Of a stretch of 60,000 nucleotides of DNA, positions 31,662 to 43,431 are shown piece after piece. The position numbers and the translations under genes are program-made. The notes under the pieces are model-generated. The model did not search any database, was not told where the DNA came from, and saw nothing but the letters and a program-made list of their open reading frames with translations. Origin of the DNA: Takakia lepidozioides (taxonomy: Eukaryota; Streptophyta; Takakiopsida; Takakiales; Takakiaceae); contig CM060734.1 in assembly GCA_030704615.1 (NCBI GenBank), positions 28,414,042 to 28,474,041 on the forward strand, in the 5' to 3' direction. Within the stretch, counting starts at the first letter, position 1, and every line of letters begins with the position of its first letter.

Positions 31662-31970
31662 GAGCATCACCGGCCCGCCCCGGCAATGGCAAAGGAGCCC
31701 CTGGCCCTAGTATCGGCACCCCGGGGCCGTACTTTCGTGGAGAATACAGGCCCTCTAGGCCCGGCCGGTACCTGCTGGAGCGACTAAAAAACGCGACTGC
31801 TGCATTTATGGCGTGAGGGTAAGGCGGCGTCTGTCCAGGTGGTCCCTCCGGAGCAAGGCCGTCAGCCAAAAAGACGTGCATGGTAGTTTGATGGGGTTGC
31901 CGCTGGGAGAGGGGAGTGTTGGAGGCCGCAGGCTGCAGTGTTGTTTGGTGAACCCCCGGTGGAGATGCTC
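31662..31970. mobile_element. Tourist-like (PIF/Harbinger) MITE next to the pantothenate kinase gene
   Basis: The left end reads TTA-GAGCATCACCGG (TTA at 31659-31661). The right end reads CCGGTGGAGATGCTC-TTA (TTA at 31971-31973), so the terminal inverted repeats are GAGCATC(A/T)CC..GG-like and the target duplication is TTA, as expected for PIF/Harbinger. At 309 bp with no coding capacity it is a non-autonomous MITE. It is GC-rich in the middle. It ends 67 bp upstream of the start codon at 32038, so it lies in the promoter or 5' UTR. Confidence 0.75.
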
Positions 31971-32037
31971 TTAGGGTTCACAGGTACAAGCCAACCGAAA
32001 ATACAAAGGATTTTATTCAAGCAACGTTTACGTAGCT

Positions 32038-35000
32038 ATGGCCGCTGAGGAAGGGACCTCAGAGCAGCCCACGGCTGAGGAAACTGCTCCCCAGCCACTG
32101 AAGCGGTCGCCTTCGAGGCCTCTTCTGGATCTCAGCGGGGCTGCCATACAGGGCTCCACTGAAGACAGGAATCCAACCATTCTGCTACCTAATCAGAGCG
32201 ATGACATCTCTCACGTGGCCATTGATTTGGGTGGGTCTTTGATCAAGCTGGTCTACTTTTCAAGGCATCCCGAGGCTAACCCAACTGGGGCTATATCACC
32301 AGGCAAGGTCTCACGTAGATGGGAGCAGAAAAGAGGAGGGTTTCTGGCTGGATTGCGGGGGATGCGTGGATTTCCGATTCTTGGGGGTCGCCTACATTTT
32401 GTGAAATTTGAGACAAGCAAGCTGAATGATTGCCTGGATTTCATTGAATCGAAGCAACTAGGTGTTTGCAATGCATTCGTTGGGCGTCACATGTCGGATG
32501 CAAGCTCGGGGCAAGCTCAGACGAATGGAACCATCAAAGCTACAGGAGGAGGGGCCTTCAAGTATGCGGACTTGTTCAAGGAAAGGCTGGGGGTCACATT
32601 TGACAAGGAGGATGAGATGGATTGTTTAGTTAGCGGGGCAAACTTTCTGTTGCGAGCAATTCGTGATGAAGCATTCACTCACATGGAGGGTTACAAGCAA
32701 TTTGTTCAGATTGATCCGAATGACTTGTTTCCATACCTGTTAGTCAATATAGGCTCAGGGGTTAGCATGATCAAGGTTGAGGGGGATGGCCAGTTCCAAA
32801 GGGTCAGTGGGACAAACGTTGGAGGTGGTACATTCTGGGGTCTAGGTAAGTTGCTCACAAAGTGCAAGAATTTTGATGAGATTCTCGAATTGAGCCAGGC
32901 AGGCGACAACAGTGCTGTTGACATGCTTGTGGGTGATATCTATGGGGGCCTTGACTATTCCAAAATTGGTCTTTCAGCATCGACGATAGCCTCTAGCTTT
33001 GGGAAAGTGATTTCAGAAAACAAGGATCTGTCTGAGTACCGCAGAGAAGATATCGCTCTCTCTCTCCTGCGTATGATATCTTACAACATCGGGCAGATTG
33101 CATATCTGAACGCATTGCGCTATGGATTAAAACGTATTTTTTTTGGTGGGTTCTTCATTCGTGGCCACGCCTACACAATGGACACAATGTCATTTGCGAT
33201 TGGGTTCTGGTCGAAAGGTCAAGCACAGGCCATGTTTCTGCGGCATGAGGGATTTCTGGGTGCTTTAGGGGCATTTTTGAGTTATGACAAACATGGGTTA
33301 GCAAATTGGACTCCCCATCAATTCGTTGAAAGGTTTCCAATGGGTGCTCCGTTTTCCGGGAAAGTCCATGGGCCCCCAATTCGAGATTTAAATGAGAAGA
33401 TCTCATGGATGGAGAAGTTTGTGATGAAAGGCATTGAGATTACCGCCCCTGTACCGACAGCCGTTCCAGGAACCACAGGGCTGGGGGGTTTTGAGCGACC
33501 GTATGCACGGGCCGGTTCTTTGCGCTCGGATTCAAGTGCTGCTCTGAACGTAGGGGTTCTCCACCTCGTACCTTCTCTAGAGCCTTTCCCTCTTTTGGCA
33601 GATCCAAAAGGGTATGAGCCCAACACTGTTGATCTGAGTGACCAGGGTGAACGGGAGTATTGGCTCACAATCCTTGCTGAACACCTTCCAGATTTGGTGG
33701 AGAAAGCCGTAGCAAGTGACGGAGGTACAGAGGATGCAAAGAGGAGGGGGGATGCATTTGCTCAGGCATTTAGGGCTCACTTGGCCAGATTGCGGGAGGA
33801 GCCGGCAGCCTATGGAAAGCTTGGGCTGGCCAATTTGTTGGAGATGAGAGAAGAATGTTTGCGTGAATTTCATTTCATGGATGCATATCTGGGCATCAAA
33901 CAACGCGAGAATGAAGCCTCCCTAGCTGTGCTACCGGACTTGATGGCAGAGCTTGACAGCATGGAGGCTGAAGCAAGGATATTGGCACTGATTGAGGGTG
34001 TTTTGGCAGCCAATATATTTGATTGGGGTTCCAGGGCATGTGTTGAGCTTTATCACAGTGGAACGATCATTGAAATCTACCGAATGAGTCGCAACAAGAT
34101 GAAGCGTCCATGGAGATTTGACAATTTTGATGCTTTTCAGGAAAGATGGATAGGGAGTGAAGGAGTGCAAGGTACACCTCACAAGCAAGCCTTGTTGTTT
34201 GTGGACAACTCAGGGGCTGACGTTGTGCTGGGTATGTTGCCTTTGGCTCGTGAGCTCTTGAGGCGTGGTACTGAGGTTGTGCTGGTTGCAAATTCCCTTC
34301 CCGCACTCAATGATGTAACAGCACTGGAATTACCTGCTTTAGTGGCTGCCGCTGCCAAGCATTGTGATATTCTGCGAAGAGCAGCCACAGCTGGAGGGCT
34401 GCTTGTGGATGCTGTGGACGATGGTAAGCCTTACTGCACCTATGGATTGATGTTAAAGGTGATGTTTATTTTCCAGCAGAAGTTTTATTGTGGAAGCAGT
34501 AGAGAAACTTTCAGCAAACAGTTTTTCTTGGGCGTAGTGCTCCTCAGGTGTGATTCTGGATACACCTAAACCACTGAGGCTTGCTTGTACAGGAGTAATG
34601 ATTGTTGTCAGAAGCAATGGGATGATCCCTGCTGCTCTGTGTCTTGTTGAGTACTCTTATGCAATCACCTGTGTGCAAGTGTGCTTCGGTTTTTGGGCCT
34701 CAGAGGGATGCCCTTCCTTATTTGATGGATGCCTTCCCAGAACCGCTTTCTTTGTGTAATTGATCAAGAAAGATGTGGGTGTCACAGAAGGAGAATCTCC
34801 TGCAGTGCCTGTGTTGACAGTGGTTGAAAATGGGTGTGGGAGCCCCTGCATTGATTTTCGTCAAGTCAGCTCCGAACTTGCAGCAATCGCACAAGATGCT
34901 GACCTGGTTGTGTTGGAAGGCATGGGTCGTGCACTACATACAAATTATAATGCAAAGTTCAAGTGTGAGGTTCTAAAGCTTGCCATGGTCAAGAACCAGC

Positions 35001-35077
35001 GCCTAGCTGAGCAATTAGTGAATGGCTCCATTTACGATTGCATCTGTAGGTATGAGCCAGCAGCATCTCCTGCTTAA
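32038..35077 (+). CDS. PANK2: Pantothenate kinase 2 (PANK-DUF89 fusion), two exons
   Basis: Catalyses ATP-dependent phosphorylation of pantothenate, the first step of CoA synthesis. The C-terminal DUF89 (ARMT1-type, metal-dependent) phosphatase domain is thought to hydrolyse damaged or surplus 4'-phosphopantetheine. Exon 1 is 32038-34423. Its start is ATGG in good plant context. The ATP-binding motif IDLGGSLIKL is at residues 62-71 and the PANK fold runs to about residue 440 (NVGGGTFWGLGKLL, FGGFFIRGHAYTM, FLRHEGFLGALGAF). DUF89 runs from about residue 540, with the metal-site motif DNSGAD at about 722. Splice donor GTAAGC is at 34424; an acceptor in the same phase lies at 34786-34787 (alternatives to 34805). 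Exon 2 encodes the conserved end (VVLEGMGRALHTNYNA). At about 890 residues it is close to the plant family length. Confidence 0.95.
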
Positions 35078-36489
35078 TTTTTTAGAAGGCTGATAAAGAT
35101 TTGGGTTTGAGTACAGCTGAGTCATTGACCTGCATGAATTGAAGATGGTTGGATCTGACTGGGATGCTATACAGATCCATCCCAGCAATTGAAAGCCCAT
35201 GATAGCCATGCATCTCACTGATGAGACCAGGTTTGAGGCCAACAGCCTACCACTCCCTCACCATTTTCAGAGCTGCCAATGCATATGGGAGTAGTCAAGA
35301 CATGAATCCGCTTGTAAAACTAGTATTGGAGTCCTGAGAGTGGCAAGGTGATTAGCTGCTGATAACGCACTGATGAGCCATATTGTGGGCATCAAGTTTA
35401 TGCCAGCGATGAGTAACTGAATGTTGGCAGACCTGGAGACATTTCTTCAGAGCTTGCTTTGGAACTGCGGAATGGTGTACATTACCAGAGCACTGCCCTG
35501 AAATGTCCTCGAAGTCAAATGGTGGTGCTAAACCTTAAACCCTGGCCTACACGGGTACAACGAAGAAATTACTGTGTGAGGAGGTTTTTGCATGTCGCGT
35601 TTTGGCAGTGAATAGATTCTAGAGTTACGGAGAATTGCTTGTTGTCTTCTAGAATAGTGCTGGCAGTGTGGAATCATGGTGCTTATAGCAGTTAACTGCA
35701 CTAGTGATGCCAATTGAATAGTCCATGCATGTTTTTATTTGTCACAGCCATCAAGTGCAGAGACCTCAAGATATTTGATCAAGATTGATAGGCACTGACA
35801 GGGCTCTGTTTTCCCTCAAGTGACCAAGATTCTTCCTGTTGCTATTCCTCTTTTCTTCTCTTTTCGTCCTAGGGGATGGAACCAGGTGCTGAAATGTGTG
35901 TGCCACTGCACTTCAAGGTCAGCATGATATGGATTTGAACCTTTACAAATTTCTCATGATTTCACTGGGCAATGAAATTATACAATATCTCCCCTAACTT
36001 TTTTCACATGTTCAGTGCCAATCCTGCCTTCCCCAATAATATCAATTGGTCTTTGTAATTGGGGGACTCACTTGGATGTGCAATAATTTGGTAAACATAT
36101 GGAGTCTCTCTCGTAAGTATACAATGAGGCATGTGAGGACAAGGAGCGGCCTATAGGATGGTTGACCACAGAATTGAGTTCATCCAACCTTGTGACCAAA
36201 CCGCAGTTCTTAGGAAGATCAAGAAAGGTGGTTGTAGCAGATGGTTAATCAGGATGACAGACTTATAGAGACTGGGATCATTTTCTCAGGATTTTAGCAT
36301 GATGAACTGGTCCGCCACTGCTCCACTTGCTAACAAAATGAACTGCAAACACAAGGCAGTTGTTTAGAACTTTTTGTGGGATTTAGGAGGACCACAGGTG
36401 AGTATGTGTGTACCATGATAGCATACAGATCAAAGGACCCCATTCTGTATAGGAAATACCTACCTTAAATGTGAGCTGTGTCTTGCTTG
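35078..36489. other. Region downstream of PANK2
   Basis: Contains the 3' UTR of the kinase gene and then unassigned DNA. No other gene, RNA or repeat is recognised until the gypsy fragment. Confidence 0.4.
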
Positions 36490-37850
36490 CTTGGATTTTG
36501 GTCTATGGCAATCTTTTCACCCTTGTCACGAATCACCAACCATTGAAGTGGTTGATGGAGTCAGCTAGACACTCTTCTTCATATGAGCTATACTTTGCCT
36601 CAACATCATTGTTCAAGCGGCTAGCATATGCCACTACGAACTCTCTTCCCTCATCATCCACCTGTGTGAGCACTGCTCCAATCCCCAACATACTCCAATC
36701 CGTGTGTAGCTGGAAATGCTGTCCCCGAATAGGCCGCCTCAGAATAGGCGCAGAAGTCAATCGAGCCTTGAATTCCTCAAAGGGTTCCTCCTGCTCCTCC
36801 TCCTACTGCCACTCCTGACCCATCTTGGTCAACTTGGTAAGAGCCTTCGCAATGCTGCTAAACCCCTTGACAAACCGACGATAGTAGTTTGCCAACCCCA
36901 TGAAAGTACGAACTCTGCTTACATCTATAGGGCGTGGAATGCGTGCAATGGCCTCCACCCTTGTCTGTTGAACACCCAATCCTCCAGGGTATATCATGTG
37001 GCCCAGATACTCAATCTGATCGTGGAAGAACTTGCACTTTCCAGGGTGCAGTTTCAATTCATGCGCCCTCAAGCGCTTAAACACCACCTGAAGGTGTCTC
37101 TCACGCTCCTCAACCGTGGCACTAAAGATGATGATGTCATCAATGTAGCACCGGGCAAAGTCTAGCCCTGCAAGAATCCTATTCATGACCCTCTGAAACT
37201 CTACATGAGCATTCTTCAACCCAAATGGTAGGAAGCGCCATTGGTACAAGCAATCCTTCCTATGCTGGTCAATCCCCCAGAATGCCGTCTTTTGCTTGTC
37301 ACCCTCTTTGATTGACAACTGGTGATAACCCGATCATAAGTCCAATGTGCTAAACACCTTCGCATGCCCAATGGCATCAAAGATTTCCTCTGGAGTTGAC
37401 ATGACATATCTATCGGACTGAGTCTGACAGTTCACAAGACGATAGTCCCCACACATCCTTCTTTCTGTCCAATTGCCACATATATCCTTCTTAACTGACA
37501 TCACCGTTGCCGAGGCATACTCCCCGCCTGACAAGTCCATCAATCTAGCTTCGAACAACTCCATAGTCCGTGACTGGATCAAAGACGTCTCCATGTCACT
37601 ATACCTGTAGGGCCTTCGAAAAATTGGCATATCACTTGCCAAATCAATACGAATCTCTTGACCCTTCAAACTCCCCAAATCCTTTAAACCGAAAGCAAAA
37701 CAATTTCTCTTATAAATCGTCGGATCCTCCATCTCTCTCATCCGATGATTGTAGGTCCAACATCTGGTTCCAATTGTCATCAATGACTACAATCTTGGAT
37801 ACACCAGGCTTGGAAGTAGGAGATGCATCTTTTATTTGGTGCTAGATTGT
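36490..37850 (-). mobile_element. Fragment of the methyltransferase-type gypsy element (RT and RNase H only)
   Basis: Reading right to left: the pre-RT linker (SKPGVSKIVV..DDNW), RT (PYRYSDMET, ERRMCGDYRLVN, FLPFGLKNAHVEF, CYIDDIIIF, YLGHMI), connection (MGLANYYRRFVKGF) and RNase H up to SYEEECLA. Single stops lie near 37333 and 36810. At about 36562 the orientation flips: the next RNase H piece (VYGNLFTLVTNHQPLKWLM) is on the plus strand at about 36500-36560. Gag, methyltransferase, integrase and PHD are absent. The RT is closest by eye to the two methyltransferase elements, so this is a third, truncated member. Confidence 0.85.
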
Positions 37851-38051
37851 AGGCTGTGGTCAAGGTGTCTCTCAGCGTAAAAAGGGAGGGCGGAGCTCCG
37901 CTCTCCCGCCGCCACCCTTAGCTAAATCCTGTAGTCATGGCTGTTCTTAGCGGCCTGCCATCTTCTTGATTTTGTCGTCTCTTTTCTTTCAAATTTTTAG
38001 CAGTACCGCCGTTTTAACCATCTCTCTCTCTTCCTAGCTACGGTAGCCGCC
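37851..38051. other. Short spacer
   Basis: No feature is recognised. It separates the gypsy fragment from the unknown reading frame that begins with ATG at 38052. Confidence 0.4.
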
Positions 38052-40097
38052 ATGGCGCGAGCTCCTCCTCATCGCGCTGCTGCGCAGCTGTATTGCTGCT
38101 CCACTCCCCTCTTTCAGCTCAGCAAGATCAACCTACCTCCAAGGTTTCTGCTAAACTATCTTTACATAGTTTTCTCATTTTGTTTTCTTAGCTTCCTACT
38201 TTCAGTGGCTGCTCACAACAAGGTACCCACCCGTCTGCATACTCAAGCGAGGTCCCTGGAGCTCGCACAGGGCAACATCTCATCCCGGCAACGCATGGCT
38301 GGCCTGTGGAGTAGCGATCAACCGACTCCACTATGCAGCGATTTCAGGTCCAAGACGCTCCACTGCAGGCACCCTGTTTCCAACAGCGTTTCTCCCGGTC
38401 CAACCACCCCCCGTGCTGCTGCCTATGTCTACAGTGAGTCACCGAGGTTGGAGGCATTTGCACAGTACACCGACACCATTGGTGCCACCAACACCGGAAC
38501 TTATATCGACTTACGTCCCCCCAGCTTGCTCGTGCAAGATGCCTACTGGCGGTCTAACCCTTGCGAGACTGCGCTACTTTTCTCTGCTACTCATGATTCT
38601 ATCGAGCACTATACAGGAAGGCCAACTGTGAAATTTGACCTCACCAACCGGCGGTTTGCGAACGAACCTTTCTACCTCAAGCGATAGGAAGCTGAGGGCG
38701 TTCCTTGGTGGTCTATGGAATCGCCATCGACGGTGGGAAATCCAACTCTATTGCTGCTGCGTTCTGAGGCCCATATGCTTACGTCTGTTGGGGACTACAC
38801 ACAGTCCACAGACAGGTGCTTCCTTGACTCTCTAGTGGTGAAGTGTGACCGGTGTCATAAGATTCATGTGCGCGCCCCGACAACTACAAGACTGCTTATG
38901 GGCTTGACCCTCAAACATCAGGGGCCACTGTCTCTCTCCTTGCATGTCACTACATTGAAGCGCATCTACTGCTCCGCCGCTCTGCGACGGCCCCAGACGT
39001 CGAGCCACCTATCACTACAAACGTCTGCTCAGCAGGTATGCAACAATATCTTGCATCTGGGTATGGACTGATAAGTTTTTCAGACATGCCCAGCATGGGC
39101 CTGGCAAAGAGTCCCCCCGCCTCTCTGAGTGCAGATGCGTCACAAAGGGATGAATCCAGACGCAATCACCCTTGATGGCTTTCTTTCTGCCTGGCTGCAT
39201 GAAATCAACAGTTCATTGAACCTCTTCAACTGCACAGATCCCCAATGGGTGGAATACTGTCAACTGCTCCACCACCGTTCTATGTACAGCACCCATCCTC
39301 TGCAGCTGAGTGACTTTGTCTCGGCAGGTACTGCGAACAGGCCGGTGGTACTCTGCATTCAGAACATGACTCCCACCCGGGACCATTGCATTTTTTGGGA
39401 ATGTGAGCACACTACCCATGATCGGCCTGACTGCCTACTGGCCGAACACCACTCTCAGTTTGTACAGCAGACTGTTAAAGATGCTCATATGGTGGTGGTA
39501 GCCGGAGGAGCCTGCTGGAATGCTTTGATTTTCAGAAGTGAGGGCAAGCTTTTCTGGGAAGATGTTAAGCTTAAGTATGTACCGAAGAGTATTGTGGGGG
39601 ACAATGATGTGAAGAGCACAAAGCACACTTTGAAGGAGATGATCATGGACCACTCTTGCCAGGAGCGGGAGTTTGAGTATCCTTGCCAGAGCTACATACA
39701 ATCAATTACCTGTTGTGAGCCTGAGTTCTATGTCGCTAGAAGTCACAAACGGGTGCTTCCTATGATGCCTGCTGCACACAGAACCAGTGGCGTGTGGAAT
39801 AGTGTTGTGCCAAAGAGGGAGTCACTGTCTATCACTACTGGCACTGGCATAAGAGTTCAAATCAAGGACGTGACCGCTATTCCGATAATAGATAGTGGAG
39901 TGGGGGGGCTCTGTTGTGAAGGACTGATGGCACGCTATGGCCAGAATGTGCTTGTTTCAGAGTTGCATGATCTTCTGGCCCCTGGTTTCTCGCAAATGAG
40001 TCTCGATTTGGTGGGCGTTTTCATTGAAACAAACATGGGGGGTACGCTCCGCTTACTTGGTTGTACCCTGTTCCCAGCGAAAGAAGCCGTTATTTGA
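38052..40097 (+). pseudogene. Unrecognised long reading frame, interrupted
   Basis: Three open stretches lie in the same frame: 38052-38687, 38715-39071 and 39129-40097. They are separated by a TAG at 38685-38687 and by a cluster of stops at 39069-39128. The second break could be a short intron (donor CAG/GTATGC near 39036; acceptors TTTTTCAG near 39083 or GTGCAG near 39131). The N-terminus has a hydrophobic helix (LLNYLYIVFSFCFLSFLLSV). The third stretch is Cys- and His-rich with a strand-like segment (AHMVVVAGGACWNALI). I do not recognise a family. Frame continuity over 2 kb argues that it once coded; it may be a host gene relic or part of an unknown mobile element. Confidence 0.4.
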
Positions 40098-42890
40098 CTT
40101 CTGATTACAATGTCATGGTGCTGCTACAGTATCCTCACAGGCAATCTCCCGCCACCCGGGCCAGCCACGGCCAAATCTCCAGCACTGCTGCCTCCGGCGC
40201 TCTCCAGAGCAAGCTCGGGATACTCCGGAAACTCCCGTTTCACTGCAACGGCTCTGCGGTCCCCCCTCTTTGTACATCTCTCGCTACTCTGAGCTCACTG
40301 CATCTTCTCTATGTGCCTGGGAAAACACTGCTGCAGAACACCAGACACTCCAGTCATCTTTCAGATCAGGCTATGGTGGCCCAAGCTCAGCTGCAAAGAG
40401 ACAGAGGAAAGGCAGAAAACATGAGCACTCCGAATGCATATGCTGGTCCTGCAGCCCTAGAACATGGCAAACAGATCCATGCTGGCACCATCAGAACTGG
40501 ATTAGATTCAGATGTTCGAGTGGGGGCTGCCCATGCTAGGGGGTTACAGTGGCCTGCCAACATAAAACACCGCAAGCCTGCTCGGAGGCTTTACACTGCG
40601 CGAACACCCAGCAACAACCACTTGCACCATCCTGGAGACAGGCAAGCTGCCAAGCGGCTGGAGTCACCTATAATCACGATCTGCTGGCCTGGCCTGATAC
40701 CCGTAGCGGAAGCCATGTCTCACCCAGCCCCATCAAATTATGCATGGAAGCTTCGAGAGATGACATCCTAGGGCCATCGCATTGCCAGAGGCGCTGCCCC
40801 CACCGCTGGTCTCAATCACACCAAGGCCCCCTCACGCTCAGGGAAATCACTTGCCCTCCTCCTCACTCTTGGTTGTCTCCCTCCTTTTTCTTGACAAGCA
40901 GTTACCATACCATTTGCACCTTATATTTACCACTCTCTGCTGCCTCAATGTTGTGCTGCAGATGGCATTCCGAATTCAAGACATGCAAATTGGTCCAACA
41001 ACTCCTCCCACGCTCAACCCTACGACATCCTGGTGATCAAATCCAACACAAGGTGCAATCTGGGTTAAGCAAGTCACCACCCTTGTTCTTACCACCCACG
41101 TACCCAGGTACACGGCCCCCTCATCTCCATCCCCTGGCACCCAATCTCCATCAAGGTAACCACCTCAATGTCTATCCTTTCCAAATATTTGAAGTGTTCA
41201 TATTGCCCCCATGTATATCACAGGCTCTCTCTCCAAATGGTTCCTCGACTCTCTCCGAATCGGCTCACTTCTCCCTTGTTACAACGATCTCTCCTACATT
41301 CCCGCCTCTCTTTTCCATAGCTATACCAGAACTCCGAATCATACACTCTGCATGTGTCCTTCCTCTCCAATAAATGATAAGGACTTATTCCATCATGCCA
41401 CTCCTATTTCCCTGCTGTTTCCTCACCATCACTCTAATCCTCACCTGTTTCTTCCAGGTTCAATCTCAAGACAGGGCTATGCAGCATCCTCGATTCACTA
41501 TCCCCAAGCTACTTGGGCATATGTACTCACTCCATGTCAAACTCCGTCCCACCAATGCTACTCTATATACATGATTTTACTCCAAAAATTTTACTCCATA
41601 AATTTTACTCCATGTTATCACTCCATGACTTTCCAAAAACACTTCACTATCATCAGGATGTTCACCAGGCATATTTCATCCATCTACAATTCGTCATCTC
41701 ACTCTCAACGTCTTTTCTCCACCTTCTACTCGTCCTGATCTTCCCGGCGTCTATCACCCATCTGCTATTCATCACACTGCACAGCTTCCATCTCACGATA
41801 TATATGTAAAAACAGCATCTATGATCATGCGCCCTGTACATTCCTCCCCTAAACTTCCACGCAACAAACCGCTTTTGCATTCCACTCCCTACGTTTTACG
41901 TACCCTCTGCTTATCATCTCATATATGGAACTCCGCCACGACTTCTGCCAACACTCTTCCAACCCTCACCACAAACTACCCCAAAGGAAACGGTGCACAC
42001 CACACAACCCCCCCCTCCATTCGATGCACTTCCTTCCCAACCACCAGACCACACAAGAAATCCCCTTTAGAGTATGTGCGTTCACAATCAACACCCTTAA
42101 TAAGATACTCTGCTCGCGGCAATCGTGCTCGCTGCAATCGTCCTGTTTACTCACAAACATACTGTCTGGTCGCAGCCTAGGCTGCAACCCACAACCAATC
42201 TCAAGATATCCCTACAAGGCCAGCCTCTACACGGTACAATCTTCGTATCAGACTGGGCTACCATACGTCACCTCTGCCACACTATACAGTCATACACCCG
42301 AAGCCACAGGCGGGCCTTTTTGCTCCATGCCCCTGCTTCACTTAATCAAACCCTCTAACAAGTGTCAGGGCCGTCATGCATACTCCCCACTTCCCTTAAT
42401 GTTCACTTATAGCGCAGCTCTAGTCAACCCCTCATCCACCAGGCTGACAGGCTACACAATTCGACCAGTCTCCCTGTCAACATGCACCATTCTATCTTGT
42501 ACAGCATGGACAATCCCCCAACCCGTGGGCTGCTCCATAGCAGCCTGCAGCCCGTTCTCACGCGGACTCCTGCGCATCTGGCATGGAATGCCCCAGCAAC
42601 CCAAACCCAACACGGTATCGATCGCCTCACCAAACATCCCAAATACACAACATGGTGCCCCTTCCAGCCACACATCATAGAAAGTTAACCACACCCCACA
42701 ATACCTCCAAACCCCTAGCACCCCCTACAAACAACCATTACTATCCTGACCACTCTTCACGGTTCTCCACCCCAGCACATAACCATCATATCTGTCCACA
42801 CATCATTACAACAGCCACCTTGCAGTCCCAGCCCCACCGCACCATAATGCACAGCTTAAATCCTCGTTAAAGCTTCGTCTCTTAACTTTT
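40098..42890. other. G-poor, C/T/A-rich stretch without a gene
   Basis: From about 40800 the plus strand is strikingly poor in G and full of CAC, CTC and CCA words, up to the SINE at 42901. Several open stretches occur, but in three frames and with simple composition, so they follow from the base bias. No terminal repeat, PBS or domain was found. Confidence 0.5.
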
Positions 42891-42892
42891 AT

Positions 42893-42901
42893 AAGCTGGC
42901 A
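42893..42901 (+). repeat. Target-site duplication, left (SINE copy 4)
   Basis: AAGCTGGCA here is repeated at 43083-43091, directly after the T-tail of the SINE. This fixes the element limits. Confidence 0.7.
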
Positions 42902-43080
42902 GACAACCAGCATGTAGCCTAGTGGTAATGGGCACATACCACGTTGGATGTGGTTGTGGGTTCAAACCACGGTCTGGTGTGTCATAAAGGTGTCCACCTT
43001 CCTAGCGGAAGGCAGTAGCCCTTGGGGTGAAGTGACTCCATAAGTTACGCTTCCTTCAGGAGGCGTCATACTTTTTTTTT
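42901..43080 (+). repeat. tRNA-derived SINE, copy 4, full length with target-site duplication
   Basis: A box TAGCCTAGTGG at 42915-42925 and B box GGTTCAAACCA at 42959-42969, spaced as in tRNA genes, form an internal pol III promoter. A tRNA-unrelated body and a 3' end of GGCGTCATAC plus T9 (43072-43080) follow. A 9-bp target-site duplication flanks it. The total is about 180 bp. The T-tail in place of poly(A) is as in some plant T-tailed SINEs. It defines the family of the copies at 1, 29412 and 30301. Confidence 0.9.
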
Positions 43081-43431
43081 ACAAGCTGGCACACATACCT
43101 CCGTCCCCACCCGACCACTCATGGGCTGAATTCACCCAACTACAGCAATTCCAATAGATCCCCGCTGACCACCACCACTCTAGGCAAGGGGGACTTAACT
43201 ACTCTTCACTCAGCCTACTGGATGGTTTTTACCTTAAAACACAGAACGCAATACCTCAATATCTAAACAGGCATATCCACATCAATAGCTCTGCAACATT
43301 GTCTCCGGAAGACACATGGCTCCAGGCCGAACTCACGCTCACAACCATTATGACTGAAATGACCAAAAGCGTCCTTGCCACATGCTGCTCCCCAGACGTC
43401 CCACAAACCACCCGCTCCACACCTAGTGCAT

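Noticed and set aside
40061-42680. Several plus-strand open frames of 175-274 codons
   Set aside because: They overlap in different frames in a G-poor tract where stop codons are rare by composition; no domains and no consistent frame.
42901-42980. A functional tRNA gene (A and B boxes)
   Set aside because: There is no cloverleaf-compatible acceptor stem, and the tRNA-like head is fused to a repeated tRNA-unrelated body with a T-tail and target-site duplication, as in SINEs.
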